Below are positions 11,610 to 22,963 of a stretch of 64,000 bases of DNA, piece by piece. The notes under the pieces were generated by a model. That model ran no database searches. It saw only the letters and a list, made by a program, of their open reading frames with translations, and was not told the DNA's origin. The position numbers and the translations under genes were made by a program. This DNA is from Buddleja alternifolia (taxonomy: Eukaryota; Streptophyta; Magnoliopsida; Lamiales; Scrophulariaceae). Positions within the stretch are counted from its first letter, which is position 1. Every line of letters begins with the position of its first letter. Location: contig CM033394.1 in the NCBI GenBank assembly GCA_019426215.1, forward strand, positions 45,134,423 to 45,198,422. Reading direction: 5' to 3'.

Positions 11610-12546
11610 TCAATCATCAGTACAACCAAGACCCATTCTATGTACATGTTCTTTAAATGTCTTTGGTTGTAGTCCTTTAGTCAACGGATCAACAATCATA
11701 AGATCCGTCCTAATATGTTCAATACACACTCTATGTTTCTGAACCTCCTCTTTAACAGCAAAGTACTTTATTTCCATATGCTTTGCACCTCTGGAATATT
11801 TGTCGTTCTTAGAGAAGAATACTGCTGCGGAATTATCACAATAAATTTTCAGTGGCTTGGTAATGGTGTCGACAAGCCCAAGTCCTGAAATAAAGTTCCG
11901 CAGCCATAATGCATGAATTGTAGCCTCATAACAAGCTACAAACTCTGCTTCTATAGTAGATGCAGCAATGACAGATTGTTTGGCACTTTTCCATGAGATT
12001 GCTCTTTCAGCTAATAGGAACAAATAACCAAACGTTGACTTCCTACTGTCAACACATCCAGCAAAGTCTGAATCTGTAAATCCAATCACCTCTAACTGAT
12101 CAGATCTCTTAAATGTGAGCATATAATCTTTAGTCCCTTGAAGATATCTCATTACTTTCTTTGCAGCTTTCCAGTGATCCATTCCAGGATTACTTTGATA
12201 TCGGCCCAGCATTCCAACCGCAAAGTTAATATCAGGTCTCGTACATGTTTGAAGATACATCAAACTGCCCACAACAGAGGCATATGGAATAGATTCCATT
12301 TCCTTACGTTCCACATCATTCTTTGGACATTGCTTGAGATTAAACTTATCCCCCTTTTGTATTGGGACAACTCCTCCAGAACATTTGTTCATTTGAAATT
12401 TCTCAAGAATTTTCTCGATATAAGCTTTCTGAGACAATCCTAACAATCCTCGTGATCTCTTTCTGAGACAATCCTAACAATCCTTGTGATCTCTTTCTGA
12501 ATATTGAAATTCCAATCACATAGGATGCCTCTCCCATATCTTTCAT
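11610..12546 (-). pseudogene. Copia-1 pol: end of RT and RNase H
   Basis: The encoded segment carries the copia RNase H region: FTDSDFAGCVDSRKSTFGY, EAEFVACYEA, then YCDNSAAV and KHMEIKYFAVKE, ending in the usual DPLTKGL motif. The upstream link to RT is broken by an in-frame TAA just after FLFKNF (about 12545) and by a 34-bp direct duplication at about 12437-12496 that shifts the frame. It would remove the RNA strand of RNA-DNA hybrids during element reverse transcription, but cannot be made from a continuous pol here. Confidence 0.85.
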
Positions 12547-13494
12547 TTAGAAATTCTTAAAGAGAAAATCTTTAGTCTCATACAAAATGCCCAAGTCATT
12601 AGCAGCAAGCAAAATATCATCAACATATAGAACTAAAAAGATAAACTTACTCCCACTGATCTTTCGGTAAATACACCGGTCAACAGTGTTTTCTTGAAAA
12701 TCAAAAGGCGTGATAGTATCATTGAACTTAAGATACCATTGCCTGGAAGCTTGTTTAAGTCCATATAATGATTTCTTAAGTTTACACACCATGTGAACCT
12801 TTCCTTCTATGGAAAAACCTTCGGGTTGATCCATATAAACTCCCTCCTCAAGATTCCCATTAAGAAAGGCTGTTTTCACATCCATTTGATGCAACTCTAG
12901 ATCATACTGAGCTACTAAAGCCATAATGATTCTTAATGAATCTTTCTTTGAAACAGGTAAAAAGGTCTCTTTATAATCAATGCCATCTTTTTTAGTGTAA
13001 CCTTTGGCAACAAGTCTAGCTTTATATCGTTCGACATTGCCATTTAAGTCGCGTTTGGTCTTAAAGACCCATTTACACCCAACTCGTTTAGAACCTTCTG
13101 GAAAGTCTATGAGATCCCAGACATTGTTTTCAGCCATTGATTTTAACTCATCTTTCGTAGCATTAATCCACTTATCATACTTATCACCGTTAATGGCTTG
13201 TGAAAACGAAACAGGATCTTCACCAATGCCAAAGTTAAATTCCGACTCTTGCAAATAAACCACATAGTCATCAGGAATAGCTGACCTTCTAACCCTTGCA
13301 AGTTTATTTAAGGCTATTCCATGTGGCTCATTTATGGCAGGTGGTGGTAAGTTAGGTTCTTCATGGGGTGCTTCTTCATTCAAATATTGTCCATTATTTT
13401 GTTCTTGCATTTCTGGAACAATATTTGGAACAATTGTGGATGTGGGAATATTTATAGGTGATGGAACATCAACCCTTATTTCATTAATATCCAC
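12547..13494 (-). pseudogene. Copia-1 pol: reverse transcriptase
   Basis: A 315-residue open stretch contains the copia RT hallmarks in order: WDLIDFPEGSKRVGCKWVFK, ERYKARLVAKGYTKKDGIDY, MDVKTAFLNG, LKKSLYGLKQASRQWY and the active-site LYVDDILLA. It overlaps the preceding integrase frame but in another phase, so pol is frame-shifted at about 13490. Intact motifs with only a few lesions suggest recent inactivation. Confidence 0.9.
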
Positions 13495-14285
13495 AAGTTG
13501 TTTGTTAGCACTCCCACTAACTTCACCATTTTCAATGAACTTGGCATTGCCTGTCTCAATAATTCTAGAACTATGATTGGACAGTAAAACCTATACCCTT
13601 TGGATTTCTCTAGGTAACCAATAAAGTAACCACTAATAGTACGAGAATCCAATTTCTTTTCATGTGAATTATATACTCGTGCTTCTACTGGACAACCCCA
13701 AACATGCAGGTGTCTTAAACTAGGTTTTCTTCCATTCCACAACTCAAAAGGAGTTTTGGGAACTACCTTACTAGGAATCCTATTCAGCAAATACACTGCA
13801 GTCTTAAGTGCATATATCCACAAAGATTTGGGTAATGAGGAGTTACTCATCATACTCCTAACCATACCCATTAATGTTCTATTTCGCCTTTCCGCCACAC
13901 CATTTTGTTGAGGTGTGCCCGGCATAGTATACTGTGCACATATGCCATGTCTTTTGAGGAACTTTGCAAATGGACCTGGATTTTGTCCAAATTCATCGTA
14001 TTTTCCATAATATTCACCACCTCTATCAGATCTTACTATTTTCACTTTTCTGTCTAATTGCCTTTCAACCTCCTTAATGAACACCTCGAGGGCATTCAGA
14101 GCTTGAGATTTTTCATTCAGCAAGTAGACATATCCATACCGTGAAAAATCATTTGTAAAGGTGATAAAATATTTTTCTCCAGTAAATGATGGAGCATCAA
14201 AAGGTCCACATATATCGGTGTGTATTATTTCAAGAAGCTGAGTACTTCTTGTGGCTCCTTTCTTGTTATGTTTGGTTTGCTTTCC
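13476..14285 (-). pseudogene. Copia-1 pol: integrase
   Basis: Reading from 14285 downward, the core contains HTDICGPF (first catalytic Asp), [10 protein letters not shown] (second Asp) and [15 protein letters not shown] (catalytic Glu), the DDE arrangement of retroviral-type integrases, followed by [13 protein letters not shown] and ISGYFIGY. A frame break near 14285 separates it from the GAG-pre-integrase segment, and the 3' side loses frame around 13490-13550. It acts in the element's cDNA insertion complex. Confidence 0.88.
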
Positions 14286-14286
14286 T

Positions 14287-14721
14287 TTAATCAGTAAAAT
14301 TTAGATTCGGTAGAATTTTATTCTTTACTAATTTTTCTAATCTTTTCTTAGATACATGACCCAAACGTTTATGCCACAAGTAAGCAGAGTTTTCATTTGC
14401 CAAACTACGCTTAATACCAATATTTTGATGAATACACATCAAAGATGCAGAGAAATCAACATCAAGTTTCAATTTATACAAGCCATCAACAATAATTGCA
14501 GAACCAATAAAACAATTATCTTTATTATATAAATTGAAACATCCATTTCCTCCTTTAAACATAAACCCTTTAGCATCAAGTTTTGATAAAGAAACTAAAT
14601 TTCTAGATAATGAAGGTACATAGAGAGTTTGAAATAGATCCAAATTACATCCAGAGTCTAAAACAACTCGGTAAGTCCCTATGCCTTCAATTGGGGCCTT
14701 CATTCGGTTCCCCATGAACAA
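14287..14721 (-). pseudogene. Copia-1: GAG-pre-integrase zinc region
   Basis: Contains LYVPSLSRNLVSLSKLDAKG, GLYKLKL and the YLWHKRLGHVSKKRLEKLVK block typical of the segment between protease and integrase in plant copia polyproteins. Here the HHCC finger's cysteine end is lost because the frame closes at about 14286. A TAG around 14747 separates it from the protease part. Confidence 0.85.
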
Positions 14722-14745
14722 GAAATTCTTACTTGGGTCTATGCT

Positions 14746-15717
14746 CTAGATCGTAAGGAATCCCTGCATTATATTGGAAACATGAGTAGTGGCACCAGAA
14801 TCCAACCACCAAGTATTAGAAAGAACTTCAGACAAGTTTGATTCGAAACATACATAAGCATTAAATGTACCTTTTTTTTCCAACCAAGCTTTACGTTTCG
14901 GGCAATCTTTCTGATAATGTCCTTCCCTCTTACAGAAGTGACAATTATCTGCCTTGTCTTCCTTCTTACCATTAGCGACCTGTGGAACTTTAGCGGGTCC
15001 TTTCTTCTTAAACTTTTTGGACTTTGGCTTGAAAACTTTACTAGCTCCTTGACCCACTAGGTTTACTGTGTGAACTCCTTGTGCCTTCAGTCTCGTTTTC
15101 TCTTGAGTAAGCTTACTGGACAATTCATTAACATTCCACTTATCCTTAATAGTGTTATAGTTAATTTGGAATGGTTCGTACTCAGGAGGTAACGAGTTCA
15201 AAATAAATTGCATCAAAAATGAGTCATCCACAGTCATATCCAAACTTTTAAGCCTTGCTGCAGTATTAGTCATTTCAAGGACATGTTGCTGCATACTTCG
15301 CGACCTAGCATACTTCATGGTCGTGAGTTCAGCCATTAGTGTCCCAGCAAGTGACTTATCAGCGGAACGAAAACGCTCTTCCACAAGCTTAAGGTATTCC
15401 TTAGCAGTTACACTTTCTGGAAGAGTGGTCTTAATGTTGTTAGCAATAGTCATTCGCATGAAACTCATACATAATCTGTTAGACCTGTCCGATGCTTTAC
15501 GTTTCAGCTTCTCAGTATCACTGCTTTCATCAGTGATGTCAGCAGGATTTTCTTCCAAAAGTGCCAAGTCAAGATCCAATACACCTAAATGGAAATTGAC
15601 TTGCTTACGCCATTCAAAGAAGTTCAAACCATTAAAGACAGTAACAGAAGTAGCATGCGAATGTAGAGAAACAGCTGCACATACATAAATGCTCACTAAG
15701 TTAACAGATTCAGACAA
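14746..15717 (-). pseudogene. Copia-1: gag and protease
   Basis: About 323 residues open. The N-terminal half is a copia gag (FNGLNFFEWRKQVNFHLG; LNSLPPEYEPF). The nucleocapsid zinc knuckle CHFCKREGHYQKDCP fits CX2CX4HX4C, and the aspartic protease motif WWLDSGATTHVS follows. The codon at the frame's upper end is TTG, not ATG, so the authentic start is either lost or elsewhere. A TAG after QGFLTI truncates the protease. Confidence 0.88.
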
Positions 15718-16243
15718 TCAAATACATAAAATATATTGTAGGTCACCTTAGGGTAAACACAACAACATATATCATCATCATAATTTGAATGCCATGTAAA
15801 CTTTATAAGAAAATTAATTAAATCTCATCAAATACATATAGTATCTTTGGACAACAATACATATTTGATAAGAGAATATTAATTTTCTCCTTTATGTTTA
15901 TTAGTTATAGAATATCGATTTACCTTTGGGTAAAATCCTTAATTTCTATCAACCAATAAATCTTTATAATAGCATTGCATAAAATTTCATAAGTTATATG
16001 ACCACACATTCAAAATTTAATTTGGTCACTTTGGTGACTAACAAATTAATTTTAACCATAATGTCATATTACAAGTAATTGTAACATTCATAGGAATGAG
16101 TATGGACTTAAATTAGACTTTATGTCAAATATCATTAATATGACCAAACATAAGATCCAAAACTTTATGAATCAATTCATCTATAATCAAATTTTAAGGA
16201 TTAAAACATAATCATGCCATACATTAATTCAATATAAAGCAAG

Positions 16244-16280
<37 letters not shown>

Positions 16281-16659
16281 GCTACTTGCACAATTTGACC
16301 ACGAAGCATCCATCATATATTTGGCAGAAACTTAATTCTGCTATTAATTACCATGCGGCGAAATATAAAACAAAAACAATCACAAATGGCCAAATCTATA
16401 TGATAGGTCATTGTTGTGGCTAAACATGCAAATTTTATCTATGTATTCATAACATTAAATAACTTCATTCTATGTGGCCATACACATTCATATATCTTTA
16501 TTTATTTATTAAACAACATTAAACTTTCTGCCACAACTAAACATAGGCGACGACAATATAATTTTCTTTTAAATAATTTATTAACCTCATCAATCATAAA
16601 TCACAATGATAATAACTTACGGTCATAATTTACGAACAAATTATTCATTCATAACACAT
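15718..16659. other. Copia-1 untranslated leader
   Basis: AT-rich sequence between gag and the primer-binding site, containing an AT microsatellite at about 16243-16272. Nothing in it looks coding. As the element runs on the minus strand, this is its 5' leader. Confidence 0.7.
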
Positions 16660-16671
16660 GCTCTGATACCA
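16660..16671 (-). promoter_or_regulatory. Copia-1 primer-binding site (tRNA-iMet)
   Basis: On the minus strand TGGTATCAGAGC, complementary to the 3' end of plant initiator tRNA-Met, lies two bases from the LTR. The same site serves copia-2 at 17941-17952. Confidence 0.9.
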
Positions 16672-16673
16672 CA

Positions 16674-17131
16674 TGTAAAATTTAAAGCATAAGAATCATT
16701 AATCATTAACTCATATAGGATCTTGAATAAATAATTGTTACGTAAAACATAAAATACTTACTTGATGCGGAATTAGCCATAACCTTCAATAACCTTTATT
16801 CGCCTTAGCTTGAATTATTTGGAACCAAATTGATTTCTCTCACTTAACTCTAAACTTAATACCATAGAGAACTTTAACGGAATAGTTTTCTTTATTCTGT
16901 GTGTTCTTAATAGGTGGAGAGAGGACCAATTTATAGATAACAACTTTAAATCTGGTGCGTCCGTCATATACCAGAATAAATGGCTTAGATTTAATCTACA
17001 ATTAAATGAGAATCTTACCAAATAGGAAAAACTTGCTAGGAAAGAAACCAATTACTTGATCGGAAAGTCAATCAATTAAATTGATTAACTTTCCTATTAT
17101 ATATGGTCAACTCTCGGACCATATTCTTACA
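16674..17131 (-). repeat. Copia-1 5' LTR
   Basis: 458 bp, TG...CA ends. Nearly identical to the homologous parts of 10774-11246, differing by scattered substitutions and a ~36-nt deletion between short AATCAATTA direct repeats. In element orientation this LTR carries the promoter. Confidence 0.88.
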
Positions 17132-17462
17132 TGAAAGACACGTGTTAAATGTTCATAGATTCCAAGCATTTTTAAGTCTTAATCTAAAATGGAGTTGACA
17201 GGAACTTTTGTCTCGTCGTTATTAAAATTTATAGTACTATTATCTTAAGATAAACTCTTCATATTTTAAAAGACGATTGCAAGAACACTTAAGAATCAGT
17301 TCAGAAAACTTTGGGAAAATCGCACTTTTAGTCTCATAAGAGTGCTCCAATTCAATTTTGATCTCAATCTCTAGTAATGTCTCACACCACTTCCCATAAG
17401 TTTCAAAAAATCGTACATTTAGTGTCAACCATAATTTTCTTTCATGTCAACCATAATTTTCT
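17132..17462. repeat. Host tandem unit 1, right part
   Basis: From TGAAAGACACGTGTTAAATG onward this matches 26770-27075 closely. It ends with a doubled CAACCATAATTTTCTT segment at which copia-2 has inserted. Together with 10464-10547 it makes the first unit of the host duplication. Confidence 0.8.
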
Positions 17463-17938
17463 TGTAAGAAATATATGGCTCACATATTATAAATTATATG
17501 TTATTATTTTATCAATATTAAAGTCTATTTGATAAAATAATTAATGTTGTAATATTAAGTAATATTATCTTATTGGCTAGTGAAAAGACATGACTTTACG
17601 TAATGTAAAGTCATGACTCTAAGTGAAAAAGTGTCTTGATGAAAGGCAACTCTTAGAGTTTGAATATAAAGAGGATTCGTCCTCTCTCTACTCCTAGACA
17701 ATTCTACACCAAAACTAATACATGAAAGGCAGAATAGTAAAGCAGAAAGAATACGTATAATTCCATCGCTAAAAGAGGGGTTAAGGGAAAGAAATCGATT
17801 TTTCTCAAGAAACTTTGCACTAATCAATGATAAAAGACTATCAATGAAGGCTATGGACAAAGGTTAGTCTTATTTGTTAAAGTTATGTGAAGATCAAGAT
17901 TTATGGGAATCATATAATTGTATGAAATTTAACTTACA
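17463..17938 (+). repeat. Copia-2 5' LTR
   Basis: 476 bp, TG...CA. It shares nearly all of its sequence with 26187-26670, including the palindromic TTTACGTAATGTAAAGTC block. The antisense ORF 17570-17860 is an LTR shadow that recurs in the other LTR. Confidence 0.88.
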
Positions 17939-17940
17939 TG

Positions 17941-17952
17941 TGGTATCAGAGC
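17941..17952 (+). promoter_or_regulatory. Copia-2 primer-binding site (tRNA-iMet)
   Basis: TGGTATCAGAGC, two bases after the 5' LTR, primes minus-strand DNA synthesis in Ty1/copia elements. Confidence 0.92.
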
Positions 17953-18196
17953 ATTGTTTAAGAACTCATGATTTTTCCGGATTAAAATAATTGAGATCTA
18001 TTATTGTTGGGAGATTAAAGTTATTTCAAATTTGCTTGTAAGGTGCTTTAATTGCCGATCACACTGTTTCGTATGAATCCTATACGGTGTGTATATAAAC
18101 AATCAAGTTCCGCTGCAATTTATGTTGATTAATGTAATTAAGATCTGTGTTGGTCATCAAATATATGATTAAATGCATATATGTCCATAAAAAATA

Positions 18197-21100
18197 GGAA
18201 AATTACAAAAAACTCCCTATCTTATGGGCTAAATACAACCACCTCCACCGATTTTGACTAATTACTTCCACCTCCCTAAAATGAGGAGGTCCAATGTAAG
18301 AAAACAAAAATTGATAAAAAGTCCATTTAGCCCTCAAGTAAAATAGATTTTAAAAAAAACTTGTAAAAATCTGAAATTTTGCAAGAGTCTATTTTACCCC
18401 TCTGTGCAATAGAAGGCCAAAGATCACCTTCCCTCTCGCTCATTCTCACTTCTCTGCTTATTATCAAACCCCAAAATTTTCTCTCCAAAAACCCGATGAA
18501 ATCCGCTCATTCCAGCCGCTGAAATTGCCGTCGCCGCTTACTTTATCACCGATGCCTTACTCTAGCATTGTAGACGGTGAAGACCGACGAAAATGACTCT
18601 AGACATTAGGCCATTCAGTTGGAAAATATTAGAGAAAGGTAAATAGGGTTTATCATACGTAATTTTAAGCCCTTTTCTCTGTACAAACTATAGTATGGAG
18701 TATGGGTAGTGTTATTGTAACCAATCCATGCATTGTAGTTTTTTAGAGTTTCATTTTTTTAAAATTTATTTTCGGGTTTTGAGGGATGATCTAGAAGTTT
18801 TTTTGTTGGTATTATTTGTGTATTGTAAGTATAGAAAATTTTCGTTTAGGGTTTGTTCTAAGAAAATACCCAAATGCAGATAAAAACCCTACTTTTTTTA
18901 ATTTCTTTTTTTTATTTTTGATGGTTGATGATCAATGAGTTTTTATTTTGTATTATGTGTGTTTTGTAAGTACAAAAATTCTCAATTAGGGTTTGTTGAA
19001 TAAAAATCCCCAAATTTAGATAGAAACCCTAGTTTTTAAATCTCCCAAAATTTCTGCTTTTTTGGTTAAATTTGAAATTAGGGAAATTAATTTGATTTTA
19101 TGTTCTTATTATGTCATTTTTAATATTTTTTTATCTTTTTTTGCAGCTAAGCAGGCATCCTATGAGATAACAGTGCACTACAAAGGTGAGGTTGCACTCC
19201 TCAAAGATATCTTACCCTTTGGGTATAGATATGCCCACCTTATGACTTCTGTTGGTGGTAGGGCTTTAATTAAGCCATGTTCCTCGGATTGTTGAAAGGA
19301 AAATGATATTTCATTGTAGTGTGGAAGGATGTGGTGATCTAAGGTTGAGTGTGACAAAGGATGAGGATGTGGATAGGATGTTCGAAAGGAACCAGAAGTC
19401 AAAGAAAATTGACTTGTATGTTGAGTTTGAGAGTGAGAGTGAGAGTGAAAGTGAAAGTGAGGAAGAGGATGGTGAGGATGAAGAGAGTGGTGAGGGCAGT
19501 GGTGAAGATGAAGATTATGAAGAGGAAGAGGAAGTTGATGAAGATGAGGGTTCAGATGAAGATGGATTTGTTGATGAACAGGAAGATGATGATGTTCAAA
19601 ATGAAGTTGTTGAGGAAGATAATGATGATGCTTTATCAGATTATCAATCTGATGATCACTGTGAGGCTAAGAATTCATTGATAATCCCTTGGGTGATTTG
19701 GGACCCATTGAAGTGGAAATTCTTGAAAACCCTATGGAGAATATACAGTTGGTAAGAGATGCAGTTTTTGGGGATGTTAGGGAATTTAGAAAGGTTTTGA
19801 AAGAACATGTCATTAGAGAGGGTTTTCAAATTCAGAGGCTTCATAATGACCCGCGAAGAGTGACAACTGTTTGTGTTGCTAAAGGGTGTCCTTAGAGGAT
19901 TCATGCCTCTTCTGTTGGGGATGTTGGTGTGTTTAAGATCAAGAGATTGGTGCCAGGTTGACCATGTGAAAGAGGCAAGTGTAAGCTTGGTATCAAGCAA
20001 GTTGGTAAATGTTCTGAGGGCAAATCCAGAAATGAAGCATAAAGGGGTAGCTAATGAGGTTTAGAAGTTTGGAATAAAATCACCTTACATGCAATTGTAT
20101 AGGGCAAAAAAGGAGGCAATTGAGATGATTGAAGGCAACTATGCTGACTCATATTCCCCCATTCCTGCCTATACTGACATGGTTAAGAGTAGAAACCCAA
20201 GCAGTGTAGTCAAAATACATTACCACTTGCAGGGAGAAAAAGAAGATGTTGAGATGGTATCTTTAGGTTCCATACCTGCCTCACCTTCATTTCGGAAGAT
20301 ATTATTGGGTTAGATGCATTGAAAACTGGGTTTTTAGCTGGTGTCAGCCTTTTATAGGCTTTGATGGGTGCCACTTGAAAGGCCCCTTTGGTGGAGTTCT
20401 GTTAGCTTGTCAAGCAATTGATGGAAACAATGGTCTGTTTCCACTTGCCTATGTTGTGGTGGAATCAGAGTGTATTGAGAGTTGGACATTCTTCTTTAAA
20501 TGCTTCCAACAGTTTCTTGGAGGGTTCACAAATGATAGACCATGGTGTTTTATGACAGACAGATAAAAGGTATATTTATGTGTTTTTAACTTCTGTTTTT
20601 TACTTGTGTTTTTATACATTGGTATTAGATGTTTGGTTGTTTATCGGTGTTAAATTTGACTTGTGTTTTTATATCCTGAAATGTTAAAGTTTGTGTAGGG
20701 GTGTTATATGTTATATTAACAAGTAGTTAAGATGTATACAGTAATATCTGTTTTGGATGGAGGCTGTTATATGTTATATTAACATTTGTAGTTAAGGTGT
20801 ATATTGTAATATCATTGTGGATGAGGGTGTTATATCAAATATCTTCTGTTATTGAAATGCAGGGTCTAGTTGAGACAATTAACCAGAGGTACCCGATGCC
20901 ATTAATATGAAGTATGCCAGACATCTTTTGGCCTACTTTAGGGACCAGTTCTCTGGTTTAATGTGGAAGAAGTTTTTCTGGATGGCTAATAGATCATACA
21001 AAGCACATGATTACAATTTTACCATGGAGAAAATCAGGCAATTCAACCTAAATGCCCATGATTGGTTGAAGAAAATACCTGCTAGCATGTGGTCCAGACA

Positions 21101-22963
21101 TGCCTTTGACAAAAGAATCAAGAATGATCATGTCACCAACAACATATCAGAGTCCTTTAATAGCTGGATAGGATCATTGAGGGGAAAGCCAATCCTGACT
21201 TTACTTGATGGGCTGAGGGCAAAGATTATAAACAGGGTGTAGAAGAGACATGAAAAAGGTGCAAAATGGACTACTCTTGTAACATCAAATGCATTGGCTG
21301 AGCTCAAAAACACCATAAATAAGTCAAGGCATTGCAAAATTCAACAAGGAAGTGACTATGAGTTTGAAGTGAATGATGGCAGCACACACTGCATTGGTGA
21401 TCTGAACACTTGGAAATGTGATTGTGGTGTGTGGGAGGTGTCAGGGCTGCTATGTAAGCATGCAGCAGTGAGTATAGCTCACAGGAGAGAGAACATTCAG
21501 AAGCACACACATGCAAGCTTTCACAAGATGAAGTACATGATGGCATATGCTCATAGGATTCAACTCATTCCTGACCCTGCATTCTGGATTGACATTCCAG
21601 AAGATGTTCCTAAACTTCTCCCTCCACCACTAAAAAGATTGCCAGAGAGGCCAAGGGTACACATGGTTTGGGAATCTAGTGAGGCTCCAGCTGTAATAGA
21701 AGGCACTGCCATTAAGTTCACCAAATGTGGAAAATACAATAGGACTGGGCACAACCAATGAACATGTGAAAGGGCCCCTGTCAGATCCAAGAAATAGAAG
21801 AAACAAAAGAGACAGAGAAATGTGGAACAGGTTAATCAAATTTGATATTGTCAAAGTTGTTCATTTTTTAGATTTTAACTCATTTTATTTGTTTGCAGGA
21901 TGAAGATATCCTGCTGGCACAGATGCTGTTGAGAATGAAGAAGAAACAAATGACAAATCCATCTGGAGCTTGCCCTAGTTCTGAAGCTGGCCAAGTACTT
22001 AAGTTGGCCCTAGTTCAGAAGCTGGCCTAAGTTCTGCAGTTTTTGAAGGTGGCCCAAGTGTGGAAGATTACCCAGATATTGATTTTGATGACTTAATTGA
22101 TTCATGGAATGCAACATGTGATAATGATGTGCAGCCTGGTGGTGATGTTGAGGATTGATGTTGGTATTAGGGGTATTGGGTAGATAATAGAAAATGGGAT
22201 AGTTTTTGAACAATATGCAATTGGCTTCTTTTGATGCTTGTTTTGGTGGTCTGAACAATGATCTTTTGGTGGTTCTTTAATGTCTTTTTTGATGGTTTTT
22301 GGGTTGTATGTATTGATGGATGGTGGCTTAGAATATGCATTGCTGTAAAACTTTCCCATGCTTACCTTATGGTATGAAGATTTAGTTTGTGGTCTTTTTA
22401 AATGTTACTGAAATGGTTGTGAAAGGGTTATAGATGACATTCATATTTGTGCACAAGGGTGTATATGTAATGTATTGGTTTAAATAAGGAGCTAAGCGTA
22501 ATGTGAAAACTAATCTATAATCAAAGTTTAAAATGATTGGTGTTTCCAAATACTTTAATTAATGTATTTTTAAATATTTTAATTAACTAAATACAAAAAT
22601 TAATTATGTTAACTATACTACTTAAATTAATCAAAGTTGAAACGGTCAAGATTTATAAAACCAAAAGTTCTTACAAGATGAAGCCATTATATGAGAATAC
22701 ATTGCATGGAGCCCCCCTCCACATGATAAGGGTAGACCGGTCCCAAAAAAATAGTCAACAGTCACAAATGTCAACCCTAGGGGCAAAATTAGTGTTTTTT
22801 TTTAAAAAAAGTGATGACATCATCAAAATCCGTACAAAAATACCACAGAAGGACCTCAAATGTAAGTCGAACATTAAATTTAGGGAGGTGGAAGTAATTA
22901 GTCCAAATCGGTGGAGGTGGCTATATTTGGCCCATAAGATAGGGAGTTTTTTGTAATTTTCCC
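18197..22963 (+). mobile_element. Mutator-like transposon (MULE) inside copia-2
   Basis: Inverted repeats of at least 80 bp (18197-18285 and 22881-22963) begin GG(G)AAAATTACAAAAAACTCC and share CTTATGGGC and CACCTCCACCGATTT. They are flanked by TAAAAAATA (18188-18196) and TAAAAAGTA (22964-22972), a 9-bp TSD with one mismatch. The interior encodes a plant MuDR-type transposase broken by stops. Inserted in the gag/leader part of copia-2, hence younger than it. Confidence 0.9.
19150..22160 (+). pseudogene. MULE transposase (MuDR type), degenerate
   Basis: Segments in order: an N-terminal piece with ITVHYKGEV (19150-19295); a strongly acidic Glu/Ser/Asp tract (19420-19640); the plant MuDR domain (VFGDVREFRKVLKEHVIREG, then NDPRRVT), where a TAG replaces the expected Trp before RIHAS near 19894; the MULE catalytic domain (GFDGCHLKGPFGGVLLACQA ... 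PLAYVVVE, 20355-20566); a further part from 20907; a SWIM zinc finger (CDCGVWEVSGLLCKH, about 21417-21461); and a zinc-knuckle remnant (CGKYNRTGHNQ) ended by TGA. An intron may lie at about 20567-20860. In-frame stops near 19895, 20062, 20312 and 21240 mean no intact transposase. Confidence 0.85.

Larger units (their letters stand above)
10548..17131 (-). mobile_element. Copia-1: Ty1/copia LTR retrotransposon, minus strand
   Basis: This is a structurally complete copia element in antisense orientation. LTRs occupy 10548-11246 and 16674-17131. The primer-binding site complementary to initiator tRNA-Met lies at 16660-16671 and a purine-rich tract abuts the left LTR (minus strand AAGTGGGAGAA). 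The target duplication TGAAA is at 10543-10547 and 17132-17136, and the duplicated locus at 26770-26775 shows a single TGAAA. The order gag, protease, integrase, RT, RNase H is the copia order. Stop codons, a 34-bp tandem duplication and frame breaks in pol make it non-autonomous, though the LTRs remain closely similar, so it is relatively young. Confidence 0.92.

Noticed and set aside
17570..17860. 96-residue minus-strand ORF, with a near copy at 26384-26584
   Set aside because: Both are antisense shadows of the copia-2 LTRs, which explains why they look conserved.
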